Below are positions 44,033 to 55,355 of a stretch of DNA of 64,000 bases, piece after piece. The DNA is from Malachius bipustulatus (taxonomy: Eukaryota; Arthropoda; Insecta; Coleoptera; Melyridae), in NCBI GenBank assembly GCA_910589415.1, contig OU342633.1, positions 16,964,858-17,028,857 on the forward strand, read 5' to 3'. How positions within the stretch are numbered: the first letter of the stretch is position 1; every line of letters begins with the position of its first letter. Made by a program: the position numbers and the translations under genes. Under the pieces are notes generated by a model. That model had not been told where the DNA came from. It made no database searches and saw only the letters and a program-made list of their open reading frames with translations.

Positions 44033-44605
44033 CTACACCGCATCGCAGTTGAGCAGCAGGTGACGTGGTGTCTCGTCTCGTTTCCCGCAGAATCTGCAGA
44101 CGCCATTCTCTTCTATGCCTAACTTCCTCAGATGTTCATTGAGCTTGCAATGTCCCGTTAGGAATCCCGTCAGTGTTCTGAGACGTTCCATGCTGAGGTT
44201 GAAGAGTATTTCCGAACTCTCTCGGTTGAAGTTCCCGAGAAGTTCTTTGACTTGTCTCAACCCTGAGAGGTTCCTCCAAAGTTTTTCTTCTTCCTTATGG
44301 AGTTCTGCCTTGAAGAAAGTATCTCCGAAGCCATAGAATGGTTCTGGTCCTATGAAGGGTGTCGATGCTCCTTTTCTTGCCAATGAGTGGGCACGTTCGT
44401 TTCCCTCGATTCCGGAATGGCCCGGTATCCACTTGAGGTGAATTTTATTTTTCTTGCCTAATTCGTTAAGTCTTCCTAGGCACTCCCAAGCCATATTGGA
44501 GCTGATGGTCGCAGAGCTCAGAGTCTTTATGGCTGCTTGACTATCCGTCAATATTTCTATTTCTTTGTTTTTATATAGTTTCTGTCGATATTTATTTGGG
44601 CACAT
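44033..44605 (-). CDS. LINE A RNase H domain and zinc-like tail
   Basis: 190 open codons. EILTDSQAAIKTLSS and WIPGHSGIEGNERAHSLARKGA are the third and fourth acidic blocks of RNase HI (TDSQ and NERA). They are followed by FTGHC...LRKLGIEENGVCRFCGKRDETPRHLLLNCDAV, the C-x2-C-x8-H-x4-C tail. The first half of RNase H lies upstream in another frame. The same tail is found in copies 1 and 3. Confidence 0.75.
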   Translation of the reverse strand: MCPNKYRQKLYKNKEIEILTDSQAAIKTLSSATISSNMAWECLGRLNELGKKNKIHLKWIPGHSGIEGNERAHSLARKGASTPFIGPEPFYGFGDTFFKAELHKEEEKLWRNLSGLRQVKELLGNFNRESSEILFNLSMERLRTLTGFLTGHCKLNEHLRKLGIEENGVCRFCGKRDETPRHLLLNCDAV

Positions 44606-44858
44606 ACTTATTCTATTGCGTGTAATTCCGCTTGTAGTATGGTTGGGGATTTTTCCATTGGTTTGGAGTACATGGTGCGTGGTCCATAGATTCCTGCCTC
44701 GGTTCCCTCGACGGTTTTAGAGCCGTCTGTGTACCATTTGATCGTACCTTTTTTGAGAGTACAGTTGGAGGTGTTGTTCCATTCCTCTTTCGTAGACGGT
44801 TTCGTGATGAAGTTCCTCTCGCAACTGAATTTCTTAATAGTTTTGTCTTTTGGCAGTG

Positions 44859-45587
44859 TCAGAGGAGCCCCTCACAGCCACTCAAGGGTCGATCCTCAGT
44901 GGCTCGCCGTACACTCCTGATTCCTACTCTTGACATCCTAAGTAGAGCTTCTCCAGCTCTTCTCTCTATCATCAAATGTAGTGGTGTCAGATCCAGGATT
45001 ACTTTTCTCATTGCTCCTGTGATGCAGAGACACGCAAGTCTCTGGATCTTCTCAAGTTTTTTCCTTGCTGTTGCTAGCTTAGTCCTCTTGTACCAAGCAA
45101 CCGCTCCGTAGGGGATGATAGGTCTCACTAGCATGGTGTACATCCAGCGCAGCATGTATGGGTTACAGCCCCATTTCTGCTAGCCATTCTCCTGCACACT
45201 ATGAGTACTGTAGTGGCTTTCCTTACTATTTTATCCAGGTGCTGGTTCCATAGTAGTTTTTTGTCTAGTGTTACTCCTAGAAATTTAACTTCTTCCTTCC
45301 ATTCTAAATCTACTTCGCTCAAGCGTATGGCTTTGATTTTTGGAAGCTTGAGTCTTCTTGTAAACGGTACAAGTGTTGTTTTTGTAAGGTTGATGTTTAG
45401 TCTTACTTCCTGGCCCCATTTCAGAATTATATATAAAACTCCCTGTATAATGTCGCATGATACCTTCAGATTTACCTCTGGCCATTATGACGATGTCATC
45501 GGCATACCCAATGCAGATAATGCCATTCTCGGTGAGTGGCCCGAGGAGTTCGTCAACGACCAGACTCGACAGAAGGGGGGATGGCAC
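44859..45587 (-). pseudogene. LINE A RT end and thumb
   Basis: Frames read LVVDELLGPLTENGIICIGYADDIVIMARGK (catalytic YADD kept), then LEWKEEVKFLGVTLDKKLLWNQHLDKIVRKATTVLIVCRR and LRWMYTMLVRPIIPYGAVAWYKRTK..LACLCITGAMR. Frameshifts occur at the GCPQGG-LVVDE junction and after IIY. Not functional. Confidence 0.7.
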
Positions 45588-45617
45588 TCCTCCTTGTGGA
45601 CATCCTTTGGTTGTATT

Positions 45618-45629
45618 AAGTTTGCAATA
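45618..45629. repeat. 12-bp target-site duplication, right copy
   Basis: Exact repeat of 43817-43828. Confidence 0.85.
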
Positions 45630-46132
45630 ATATTATGTGAGAATCATCATTCATGTTATAACAATACTTTTATATAATCGATGACTGAGAAGTGGAAACA
45701 CCTTGCCATTAATTAACGCCTACGCATTAATTTGTTTCAAAACCATTTTAACATCGTAATTAATATTCCTTTATTACTGCGGTATTATTGCGTTAAGTAG
45801 AGAATATAGGAGCCCCAATTTAAAAGTTTTACACCGGTTTGAAATATGCTGCAAATTCAAATTTAATCAGCTGTTTTTGAACGCTCAATTGATTTGTTGA
45901 ACCGTTGAGGCTTCAATTGATCAATTGAATCATCTGACAGAATCAGATGATTCTCGATAAGATTTTAAATACGTTCCGTATAAAAAATATCAAGTTACGT
46001 CACGACAATTCCCAGGATTTTAGGTGCGTTTGAAAATATTTTCCGGCGCATGTAACTTTGATAATTTATAACAAATTAATTTAAAACTAACTTGTTTTAA
46101 TTATCTTATTAATTTAAATTTTCTATCAACAG
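45630..46132 (+). other. Intron between exons c and d, last part
   Basis: AT-rich, ends in TTTTCTATCAACAG at 46132. Confidence 0.65.
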
Positions 46133-46515
46133 GCTTAAAATCTCGTCTACGTCGCGTGTTCCGCACGTCTTCCACCCCCTCGGATGGTTTCTCCAGTGCT
46201 CGTCTAGTAACTCAGCTGACGTCGGCGGCGTTGTGTGCCAGCAGCCCCGTGCTTCCCCCGGGTTCCAAAGGTATTCCGCCAGTCGTCAAGTCCCTCCTAA
46301 GGCCTCTCACCGTTCCCAAACTGCAGATCACCCTCGTGAACAACAACGGCGACCACCCTAATCATAATATAGTCTGCAACGGAGGCAGCAAGACTTCTGC
46401 TGATAACAATATGACGGGAAATGGAGTAGGTCATAAGGTTATCAAGGAAACAAGGGAAAATGATAGGGGAGCACCGCCGATCATAAAACTGAGGAGCAAG
46501 AAGAAGAATCAGTAG
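46133..46515 (+). CDS. Ankyrin-repeat protein, last exon d
   Basis: Phase 1 start restores GGC (Gly) and reads LKSRLRRVFRTSSTPSDGFSSARLVTQLTSAALCASSPVLPPGSKGIPPVVKSLLRPLTVPKLQITLVNNNGDH... to ...IIKLRSKKKNQ and TAG. Together with exons a-c it gives 294 residues. The C-terminus has a basic KSRLRR segment, a low-complexity Asn/Gly stretch and a basic end (KLRSKKKNQ). A conserved-looking VPKLQITLVN block suggests a short binding motif. No membrane segment. GC-rich third positions set it apart from flanking DNA. Confidence 0.8.
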
Positions 46516-47897
46516 AGTGTGGTGGGATGTTATGTGTTGTGAGGGCTGAAGTCTTGTATGAATAGACCAAGCGAGCCAATGATTTAGTGTTAGAGAAACC
46601 CACATTGGGAGGAAAAATTAATGTTTCAATGAATGTGATTTTCAGATCCGAATATTTCTCCTTTCTTAATTACACAGATGGTGTTTGGTAACTGGACAGC
46701 CAATTGTATGTTAGGCATAAAACAAAGAATAACTGTTTTCAAGATCAGGCCTCGTTTAGGAAATATTTCCAAAATTGTTGTTCAGTTACTGAATAAAACA
46801 TATTATAAGTAGGTATTATTGCGGCCTTAGTTTGACATTTTTGGAGATATTTTCCAAACCAGGCATGATCTTGAAAAAAGTTATTCCCATTTTTTTATGC
46901 CTCCTAAAATACGATTTTATACATGAAGTTCGATTTTGGCTGTCCGGTTCGTATTGTGGTAAAAAAACTAATTCCAATCACAAAATAAATTTTACTACTT
47001 TTATGATGTTAAACTTATGAGCTAAAAATGTCAAAGAATGATGTTGCAGTTTAAATTTTCAATTTAGACACTCTGTATGTATATCCCTGAGGACGTCAGT
47101 GGTAACCGTTAATTTATGGTTGAATGGTAAACTTTTGACTCCAAACAACGGAAGAATTTTTTCTCTCAACTATGTTGGGTTAGATTTAAGGAAATGCAAT
47201 GATTTTATTTGTGATACAAAGGTCTATTCATACAAGATGTGCGAGTATCTAAAATTTTCGATTATTATGTATACGGAGAAGAATAGTTTAAATGTAATAA
47301 ATTATGTCATATTGTGGGTATATTAACGTCATTGTTTTTTAAAATGACCTTAACTTAATTCCTTAGAAACACATGACGTAACAAATTACATGAAATGTCT
47401 GAGTTATTTCATAAGTCTATTAAATGTCATTTATAGGAAAACTTTCACCATTTTTGTAAAAATTGTTCATATCTGCAAGGGACCTCGAACTCAACGCCTA
47501 TAACGTCACCATTTGTATCTATAGTTCAGTTTGTTTCAAAAAAATTTTGAGCTCAATTTTATTTGCTAGTCATAATTTATCACTTTATTATACATATTTT
47601 ATATTAAATCTTTACCTAATTGCTAATTGTAATTTTTATATAAGAAATAATTATTTAAAATAAAATAAAAATAAGACCAATATACTGTAATAGGAAAAAA
47701 ATTAGTAAGACGTCGTACATTTAAAATTCTAAACCTACATTTTTACCTAGTCCTAGTAGGTATAGTAATGTTTCCTGCGATTTACTCGAACGCTCGTACT
47801 TCTTTTTTATAATATTGGTTTAGTAATGATACAAAAATAATTATAAAGTAATGTAACTTGTATATAAGATTGTAGATCTGAGACAATAAAAAATAAA
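46516..47897 (+). other. 3' UTR of the ankyrin gene
   Basis: AATAAA occurs at 46792 and again at 47885 and about 47892. The latter pair, followed by AGACAACAAC, is a plausible distal poly(A) signal. No repeats recognised and no coding potential. Confidence 0.45.
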
Positions 47898-48231
47898 AGA
47901 CAACAACTAAAGTAATTCATATCTCCTGTGGACCTTGATTCAATTTTATTTATAAGTCAGATTTTTAAGCAGTGATAATAATAGTGTAACGGATCTGCCT
48001 TGAAAGGTTCGTCCATAAAGTAATCCCAGACTTAATCAGTCAATTATTTATTTTATTAATTACTTTTAGTTTTACACATTGAAGCCGTTTTCCTTCCCCC
48101 TTCTGCGGTTCTCCCTACCCTTACTCTTACCAAGTGGTTGGTCTTGGGATAAAATAAAATCTCCACTTACCTTGACCAGAAGGAGGTGGCCATTGACAGG
48201 TCTCAAAATAATGGTTTTGAAATTTGTTTTA
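47898..48231. other. Intergenic
   Basis: Nothing recognised. The last 12 bases (AAATTTGTTTTA, 48220-48231) are the left target duplication of the SINE. Confidence 0.5.
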
Positions 48232-48500
48232 GTGACTTCCGTGGCCTAGTGGTTCTCCGTTGGCTCACGAAGCCATAGATCGCGGGTTCGAAACTCACCT
48301 CGGCCCGCTTTACTTTTCAGATTCATTTTCGAATGTCTGTGAAAAGTAAAACAAGCGATCGAACGTTTAAATGGCAAATATTATAATTTAAAGTGTGTGT
48401 GGCTAAAGAGTTCGTCTCAAAGCCAAATTACCAGAGTGGAGCGACTATGTCTTACCTACACAGTTAAGACCGATGCTCCCTCTTTAAAAAAAAAAAAAAA
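48232..48500 (+). mobile_element. tRNA-derived SINE
   Basis: The head contains a pol III A box (TGGCCTAGTGGTT, about 48251) and B box (GGGTTCGAAACTC, about 48284) with tRNA-like spacing, then an unrelated body and a run of about 19 A. The 12-bp sequence AAATTTGTTTTA flanks it (48220-48231 and 48501-48512). The A at the edge overlaps the poly(A). The tRNA part cannot form a complete cloverleaf that I can see, so it is not a tRNA gene. Confidence 0.75.
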
Positions 48501-48512
48501 AAATTTGTTTTA

Positions 48513-49583
48513 AAAACTTAACCACCTTTTGGCCTATCGAGCAAGACATACCAGAATATTTGCAATGTCCCACCCAAGATCAAAACCCAAAATAAAATTT
48601 AAAATAAATTTAGTAGTGTAGTGATCTTCTTTCAAAATTATTATATCCCATGCAAAAAAAGCACGTTGTGATTAAACACCTGCAGCAGAAGTGATAAAAT
48701 TACTCAAAGTAAATTAATACCCCCGTAGTAATTCCAAAAAGTTTTCTAACTAAAAATCAATTGAAACAGAAGATTAAAGATTTTAAAAAGAGTTGAACAA
48801 AATAAAAAGCTGAGAATAAATTGAATAAAAGTATGACCTTTATTTAAGAATATTGATAAGTTTCATTATTAACTCGCATTAATATTCAGAAGAATTTCAT
48901 GTAAAAAAAATGATTATATATCATAGTGGTCCGGTTGCACAAACGTTAATTACAGATCTACCAGATAATATAAATTACTGATTCTAAAATTCCCTGTACC
49001 TATTATCAAAATGTTGGTCTGATATCTTACAACGATATCTTACAATAATATTTAATGTACAAACACAATATACATTTCAGAGCTGATAGATAATTTGGTG
49101 ATTAAAAATAAATTTATCTTTTTTTATCTCAAATACCCACGACCTACGAGTATTTGTTTCTTTTGTTTTTTTCTTTATTTATTTATTTTCGATGTTGACA
49201 CTTCATTGGTCAGGTCAGGTCAGGTCAGATCAGGTCAGGTCAAAATCAAAATTCAAAGATTAATAGATTACCTTCTCCTCCTGATAAAGAAACCTTCTCC
49301 CAAATTATCCTAACCTGTCGATCTGTAGGTGGTGAAATGTAGACACCGCTTGCACGACGCAGCTTGCAACTCCATGGTAATGTGAACTAGCCTCGGATGA
49401 AATAAGTGAGCTCATCACCATCGCCGATGCTCTCCTCGCGTTGACTTGAGGGTCTCGAATAATAATTATTTTCTATCCATCTGGAGGAGAAGTAAAATCC
49501 AAAGAAACCAAATAAAAACTTATAAAATCGAAAAATCCTGAAACCCTGTCTGTATAACAGGAAACAAAGAAAACTTTACTATA
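48513..49583. other. Intergenic with a dispersed repeat and minisatellite
   Basis: 48946-49045 matches the repeat at 35372-35535. 49209-49242 is six to seven copies of AGGTC. No gene. Confidence 0.5.
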
Positions 49584-49771
49584 CAACGTGATCAGTTAAG
49601 GGTACGGAGCGGCCATATCTCGGTAACTATTGGTCCTAGAGCCTCAAATTAAAAATTTTCCAGACATAAGTGACCATGAGAAATTCAAGGAAAATATTTT
49701 CAAGATGGCCGCACTTCCGGAAATACCGAAAGTTGACAACTAGTTCGTTATTTTAACGGGAACACTCTCTG

Positions 49772-50260
49772 TAATATATTATATTTTTTAAATGTCTGAA
49801 GAAATCGAATGCAGGTGGTTTTCACCATTGGAATTTAGATTGAGCGGTTTATGAGTTATAAACAAGTGAAAATCGAAAATTTTCAACTTAATAAATAGCA
49901 GTCTAGAACTAGAATGACTCAAGATAATCTAAAAACGGTTTATATATGCCCCTATCCTAAATTTTCACATTGTATCCTACTTTAATTGTGGTTTAAATTT
50001 TAATACAGGGTGATGAAAAAATCGGATAATTTTCATCACATAGTGGGATGAAACATGAAAAGTTAGGATAGGGACATGTAAACCGTTTTTAGATTATCTT
50101 GAGTCATTCTAGTTCTAGACTGCTATTTATTAAGTTGAAAATTTTCGATTTTCACTTGTTTATAACTCATAAACCGCTCAATCTAAATTCCAATGGTGAA
50201 AACCATACCTGCATTCGATTTCTTCAGACATTTAAAAAATATAATATATTACAGATATTC
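49772..50260. repeat. Nested palindrome with shared core module
   Basis: Centre near 50020. Contains GAGTTATAAACAAGTGAAAATCG-like and ACGGTTTA...GCCCCTATCC-like blocks common to the palindromes at 4082, 6593 and 37660, plus a CAGGGTGATGAAAAAATCGG block near the centre. Confidence 0.65.
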
Positions 50261-52088
50261 GTTTTTGGATTTGTCACAAACTCTAAAAATTAAAGATTAA
50301 TCGAATTTCTTTCTTTTGTTCACTGTATAATGCAGATGTCTTCATCTTCACGCTAGCAGTCTTGAGTTTGATGGGAATGGCGGAAGTTTTTCCTTGGGAC
50401 GAATTAATGTATAATGTAGGAATGTGGATTGTATGATAGTGGAAGCACAGAATGACAGAATAGACTTAATCAGAAGCCAAACTCGCCGTCGGCGCCTTTG
50501 TTCTGGTAGAGTCAACCCCCACCTCTAGCGGCCACACGTTCGGGGTTAGAAGTCAGGTCCGCATTCAAAACTAATGAAATCAGTTTGTGCAAGAGCGCAC
50601 AGGAGCGTACTAAAAATATATGTTTATATATTATTTTATTATTACTATATTATAGATGTTTTCAAAAACATCCATTATGTGTGTATCAGTTTACTATTAT
50701 TACAACAGTAGTAGTGATAGTGATAGCTAGTAATAAAATAAAGGTTAACAGATCCATAAAATCCACAAAAGAATTAAATGACGGTAAATGGCTTCGTCAT
50801 AAATGCGCATATAATAGAAGAATAGAACCATTTCAAAGCCATAAAAGTAGAAAGAAACAGAAAAAATCACATACAGCCTACCATGCAGGCTGACCAGTGG
50901 TTCTGGAACATTTTTATAGTTGTTATTTTTTTTATTACTTTTTTAGATTTTACTTTTTTTTAGTTATTTTTTAAATTTTTAATTAATTTTGAATGATTTG
51001 ATTTTAATTCTTAGATATTACATTATAAAGGTTCCTTTTATACCGATACTTCTCAAGTATTTTCCCTTTTTTAGAAAATCATTGAATAAATCAGCACACT
51101 TGTTAGGATAAATGCAGCAAAAAAAAAACTCAAAATTTACAGGAACACACAAAAAAATGTTTTATTAGTAAAAAATATTATAATACCTATACAGTACAAA
51201 GTACAATAACCTCTTTAATCAGACAATTAAATGCACGGGGTATGTTCGGATTAGCGATTTGTCCGGATTACCGGATGTATTTGAAAAAATGTAATTTCAT
51301 ATGTATCATATTGTACATTTTGTCTGAATGAATAAGTAGATGACAAAAATTATTCTAAATCACAATAAAATTATTATTATGTATAGGAAAATAATTGGTG
51401 ATTTTTTTTTTTTTTTACCACCTATTTCTGCTTTGAGTGCTTTGTTAGGAAGTTTTTGCAGCGAAAAATTCGATGTGATGTTTATTAGGGTGGTTGGGCT
51501 GGTTATTCTTCAATACACCGGAAATCTGGGTAATAAAGGGCAATAAATCTCGAGCTCAAGGGCATCCAGCTATTGAATCTGTATATAGAATACAAAACAT
51601 GAATGTCTGTTTTACATCAATAAGTGTGTGTTCTAGAGGAATTGAGTTTAGTTTTGTTAACTTGAAATACGCACATATTTTATAATTTCAGGAGTTCCCA
51701 GTTTTATTGTCCGGAGTACCGAGGTGCGTCCGGACAATGACTCTGAGAAGACAAAAAAAACAATAACAATATACAATAATAAACGAAAAAACATAAAACA
51801 AATCAACGTCTGAATTCGCGGTTATAGAAGAGCGCCACTCCGCCACTGGTACTACAGGCAACGAGCGATATCGATTAAATGACTCCGTTGCGCTCCGCCG
51901 CTGACTGCCGCTGAGTTCTAACCCATCTAACCCCGCGCGAGCAGATGCGCGGACCCCTTATTTTTATTGAAGTTTATATTCTGATTCTGTGGTGGAAGAA
52001 TGGAAGATGGGGTGGTTAGCGCGTGCGTGCGCACTTGTGCTGCTATTCTCTTCTTGTCTGCGACAGCACGTCATGCGCAATAGTCAAA
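50261..52088. other. Unidentified insert
   Basis: No recognisable gene. AT-rich to 51720, then GC-richer 51780-52060. A 102-residue plus frame at 50585-50893 is low-complexity and lacks motifs. Confidence 0.4.
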
Positions 52089-52240
52089 AATAACTCGATG
52101 GACGTCCAATGGACGTACTTTTGTGGACGTACATAGGAAGTCCGTGCGGAGAAGTCCGTAGGACGTTCATTTATTGTCCATGGACCAATGAACGTATAAT
52201 GGATACTCAACGGACGTCCATAGGACACTCGGTGCTATCT
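52089..52240 (-). repeat. Fragment of a TGGACGT-repeat element
   Basis: TGGACGT or its complement occurs at least six times. The right end GTGCTATCTGGGA resembles the TTGCTGCCTGGGA terminus of the element at 59368-61432. The left end is absent. Confidence 0.45.
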
Positions 52241-52432
52241 GGGAGAGAGTGTTCCCGTTAAAATAACGAACTAGGTGTCAACTTTCGGTATTTCCGGAAG
52301 TGCGGCCATCTTGAAAATATTTTCCTTGAATTTCTCATGGTCACTTATGCCTGGAAAATTTTTAATTTGAGGCTCTAGGACCAATAGTTACCGAGATATG
52401 GCCGCTCCGTACCCTTAACTGATCACACTCTG

Positions 52433-52835
52433 TATAATTCAGTTTATTGACATTTTACAATTTTACAATATACGTACACAATTTACTCACTTGTGGAAGA
52501 TACTTTCAGTTCAATTTGACATGAAGGAGGAGGTCTTTCGTCAGGGTTTCATTAAAACAACACATTATTAGGTAAAACAGAATTACTCACAAAGGGATAA
52601 TGCAACTATAAAGAGGGCTATACGTGCTGGTTCTTGTTCAAAAGTTCAAATCAAAATTACTGTCCCTTGGCAAGCGCGACCTGAGTCCGTTCTGATATCG
52701 TAAATGAATTGATTCAGTTAGCAAGGAAACTTTATATTACCACAGTTTATGCCGTCAGCCACTTAACAATGGAAATATGTCACAGTACTTAGGTATAATT
52801 GCAATTCTCACACTGCATGTTAATTAAGTCGAATA

Positions 52836-52879
<44 letters not shown>

Positions 52880-53330
52880 GAGCCTTTATTATTTAAGTAT
52901 CGTCATATTACAATACTGTTTCACATGAAGAGGCGAAGTCTTAGCTTAAAGCTACTCCACTTAACCTCCCTAATTAACAAGAAAACATACAGAATTTATC
53001 AATGTCCATCACAATAATTTTAAACTAAACTAAGTATAGATACTGCAATTAACACTCTTAATCTAGATCACAACAGTAGTAAAATCATGATAGGCAACAC
53101 AAATAATCAAACATAAACACCCCCCGGCAACCAACTAACTCGCAAAAGTTAAACAAAAAAAGAGAAAAGAGAAACCTCACAAACAGAAATGTCAAGCAGT
53201 ACATGTCAAACCCAGTAGCACTCCCAGCAGTACCCACCCCATTTTATGTAAATTTAGTCCCAATTTTTTACAATATATTCTCGACCTTCTATACACCACT
53301 AACCACTACTACTATCATAGTATACATATA
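52433..53330. other. Intergenic with microsatellite
   Basis: 52835-52879 is (AAT)n. Otherwise no gene or repeat recognised. Confidence 0.45.
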
Positions 53331-54420
53331 CAGGGTGTATCTAAATAACACCGAAAAAAATTAGGGGGTGATTCTGTGATGAAAATTAAGGGGGGTATTT
53401 GGTATAGAATTTTTCGAAAAAACTCTCCCCAAAAAAGTTACACCCCTCCGAAGAATAAAAAAAAAATGGTTTTTATTTTTTATTTTCCCTGTATATTAAG
53501 CTAAAGACACGAAAATTGGTAAATATTAATTGTCAATGAAAACTACATATTTTGAATTTTTTTCAACCCTGAAGTATGCTTAGAAGGGATTGAAATAGTC
53601 AACCCCTAAGATATTTTACCTTACAATTTTTTTTTCTTAGATTAAATATTTTCTTTAAAAAAAACACGGCTGAATAGCTCAATTAATCTACAAACTTTTT
53701 TATCTCCATAAGTTTTTCTGAAACTTGCGCACTTAAGAGAAAAAAATAAATGTATTGCAAGCTCATGTTATAAATAGTGTTTTATTGAACAATAGCCAAC
53801 CAAAAAATTAGGCAAAGATTCTTACAACTAAAACAATAGTAAACAAAGAATGAAAAAAGAAACTGTCGAAGGTCAACAATACAATAATAATGCTATCAGT
53901 ATTATTGTTTTTATGAATGTCACTGCAAAACACAGACCACTAGACCTTAAGGCAAAATATCCTCGCGCGTTAGCTCATCTTTGTGAACATGCATTTCATT
54001 TATTTTTTTTCTCGTAAATGCTTAAGTTTTCGAAACAACTTGTGAAGATAAAAAAGTTTTTAGATTCATTGAGCTATTCAGCCGTGTTTTTTTAGAGAAA
54101 ATATTTAATCTAAAAAAAAAAAAAATTGTATGGTAAAATATCTTAGGGGTTGACTATTTCAATCCCTACTAAGCATACTTCAGGGTTGAAAAAAATTCCA
54201 AATATGTAGTTTTATTGACAATTAATATTTACCAATTTTCGTGTCTTTAGCTTAATATACAGGGAAAATAAAAAAAAAAAAAACTTTTTTTTTTATTCTT
54301 CGGAGGGGTGTAACTTTTTCTGGGAGAATTTTTCCGAAAAATTCTATACCAAATACCTCCCTTAATTTTCATCACAGAATCACCCCTTAATTTTTTTCGG
54401 TGTTATTTAGATACACCCTG
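53331..54420. mobile_element. Palindromic MITE with CAGGGTGTATC ends
   Basis: A 1090-bp palindrome, ends CAGGGTGTATCTAAATAACA and the complement, TA on both sides, centre near 53880. The arms match for over 400 bp. No ORF with motifs. Confidence 0.75.
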
Positions 54421-54783
54421 TATAATTATAATTAGGTACAATCCCCCTCCCCCCTCAAGGTATTCCCATATGCCTGCGTTTCACTGTCTATCCAGAAGAA
54501 ACAGCCTGAGTTTTTCTTTGAAGTGGCGAATAGAACGCATTTTCATTTTCACAGGTAAACCATTTGTATACTTATAGTGACTGCATTATAGGTGAAAGAA
54601 CGGCAAAATATAGCCAAATTATACTTGGGTCTAATTATACTAAATCGTTTAACATTTAACTGATCTAACAAACGCGGTTACATGGTGTATTTATCTTTAA
54701 AAATTCTAGATTCTAACTAATTATGGTGACGAATATACCTAATAATAAATTAAATTACAGCAATCGGATTATTGAAAAACAAT
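54421..54783. other. Intergenic
   Basis: No feature recognised. Confidence 0.4.
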
Positions 54784-54820
54784 AATAACGCTTTCTGAAC
54801 GACACATTTGCTCTAATGGT

Positions 54821-54893
54821 ATGGTGAAGACAGAGAGAGACATCGATGTTTCAATGGTTATTTATCCATCTCATCAGTCTGACACATCACCAC
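54821..54893 (-). ncRNA. Hammerhead ribozyme, minus strand
   Basis: On minus: CTGATGA (complement of 54871-54877), stem II ATGG/CCAT, GAAA (complement of 54849-54852), stem III ACA/TGT with loop TCGA, cleavage GTC. Stem I starts AGA/TCT, but two extra bases (TC) after the cleavage site shift it, so this copy may be weaker than its partner. Confidence 0.65.
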
Positions 54894-55249
54894 CATTAGA
54901 GGAGTGTGCCGATCAGAAAGAAAATCAAAGCATTTAAGCCTACATCACGATTTGTCGGAAACATATAAGTGACTTGCAAGGCAATAAATGCCATATCTGA
55001 CGACTGAAAAGTATACAAGTTTTCGTTGTAATTTCTTATTTTTTTCAGTAAACTGTCAGAGATGGTACCTAACTACCTAGTAAAAATTTTTAGATTTCTC
55101 TGAGAGAATCTCTGATTGACATATTGAAAGTTGTATACTTTTTAGTCGGCAGATGGCATTTGCCTTGCAAGTCACTTCACTATGTTTCCGACAAAATCGT
55201 TTGCTTAAATGCTTTGATTTTCTTTCTGATCGGCACACTCCTCTAGTGT

Positions 55250-55320
55250 GGTGGTGATGTTTCAGACTGATGAGATGGAAATAACCATTGAAACATCGAT
55301 GTCTCTGTCTTCACCATCAC
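55250..55320 (+). ncRNA. Hammerhead ribozyme, plus strand
   Basis: CTGATGA (55267-55273), stem II GATGG/CCATT with loop AAATAA, GAAA (55290-55293), stem III ACA/TGT with loop TCGA, cleavage triplet GTC ending 55303. Stem I is CAGA (55263-55266) with TCTG (55304-55307), extended by GGTGA/TCACC across an internal loop. One G-U pair closes stem II. Confidence 0.8.
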
Positions 55321-55355
55321 CATATTAGGGCATGTGTCGTTCAGAAAGCGTTATA

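Larger units (their letters stand above)
43829..45617 (-). mobile_element. LINE family A, copy 2 (5'-truncated)
   Basis: A 1789-bp minus insertion bounded by an exact 12-bp duplication. The 5' end falls inside the RT gene at TTKGCPQGG. The 3' end has short A-rich repeats (complement of TTTGTATTATATTTG). It sits in the last intron, antisense to the host gene. Confidence 0.85.
49584..52432. mobile_element. Large palindromic element with nested sequence
   Basis: Arms 49584-49771 and 52244-52432 are near-perfect inverted copies (GATCAGTTAAGGGTACGGAG, CGGCCATATCTCGG, TTTCCGGAAGTGCGGCC), TA on both sides. Inside lie a second palindrome (49772-50260) and about 2 kb of unique or unidentified DNA, so the element has been split by later insertion. 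Confidence 0.65.
54784..55355. mobile_element. Palindromic element with two outward-facing hammerheads
   Basis: The arms 54784-55030 and about 55110-55355 are inverted copies, starting TAACGCTTTCTGAACGACAC. Each arm has a hammerhead close to its outer end and a shared AGTGACTTGCAAGGCAA block further in. There is no coding capacity. The ribozyme sequence is a different lineage from those at 15, 41.9 and 42.5 kb, but the layout is the same. Confidence 0.7.

Noticed and set aside
48251..48300. Possible tRNA gene
   Set aside because: A and B boxes are present, but no full cloverleaf; poly(A) and target duplication show a SINE.
49209..49242. CRISPR-like array
   Set aside because: A simple AGGTC tandem repeat without spacers, in a eukaryotic genome.
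50585..50893. 102-residue plus ORF
   Set aside because: Biased composition, no motif, in a stretch of unidentified insert.
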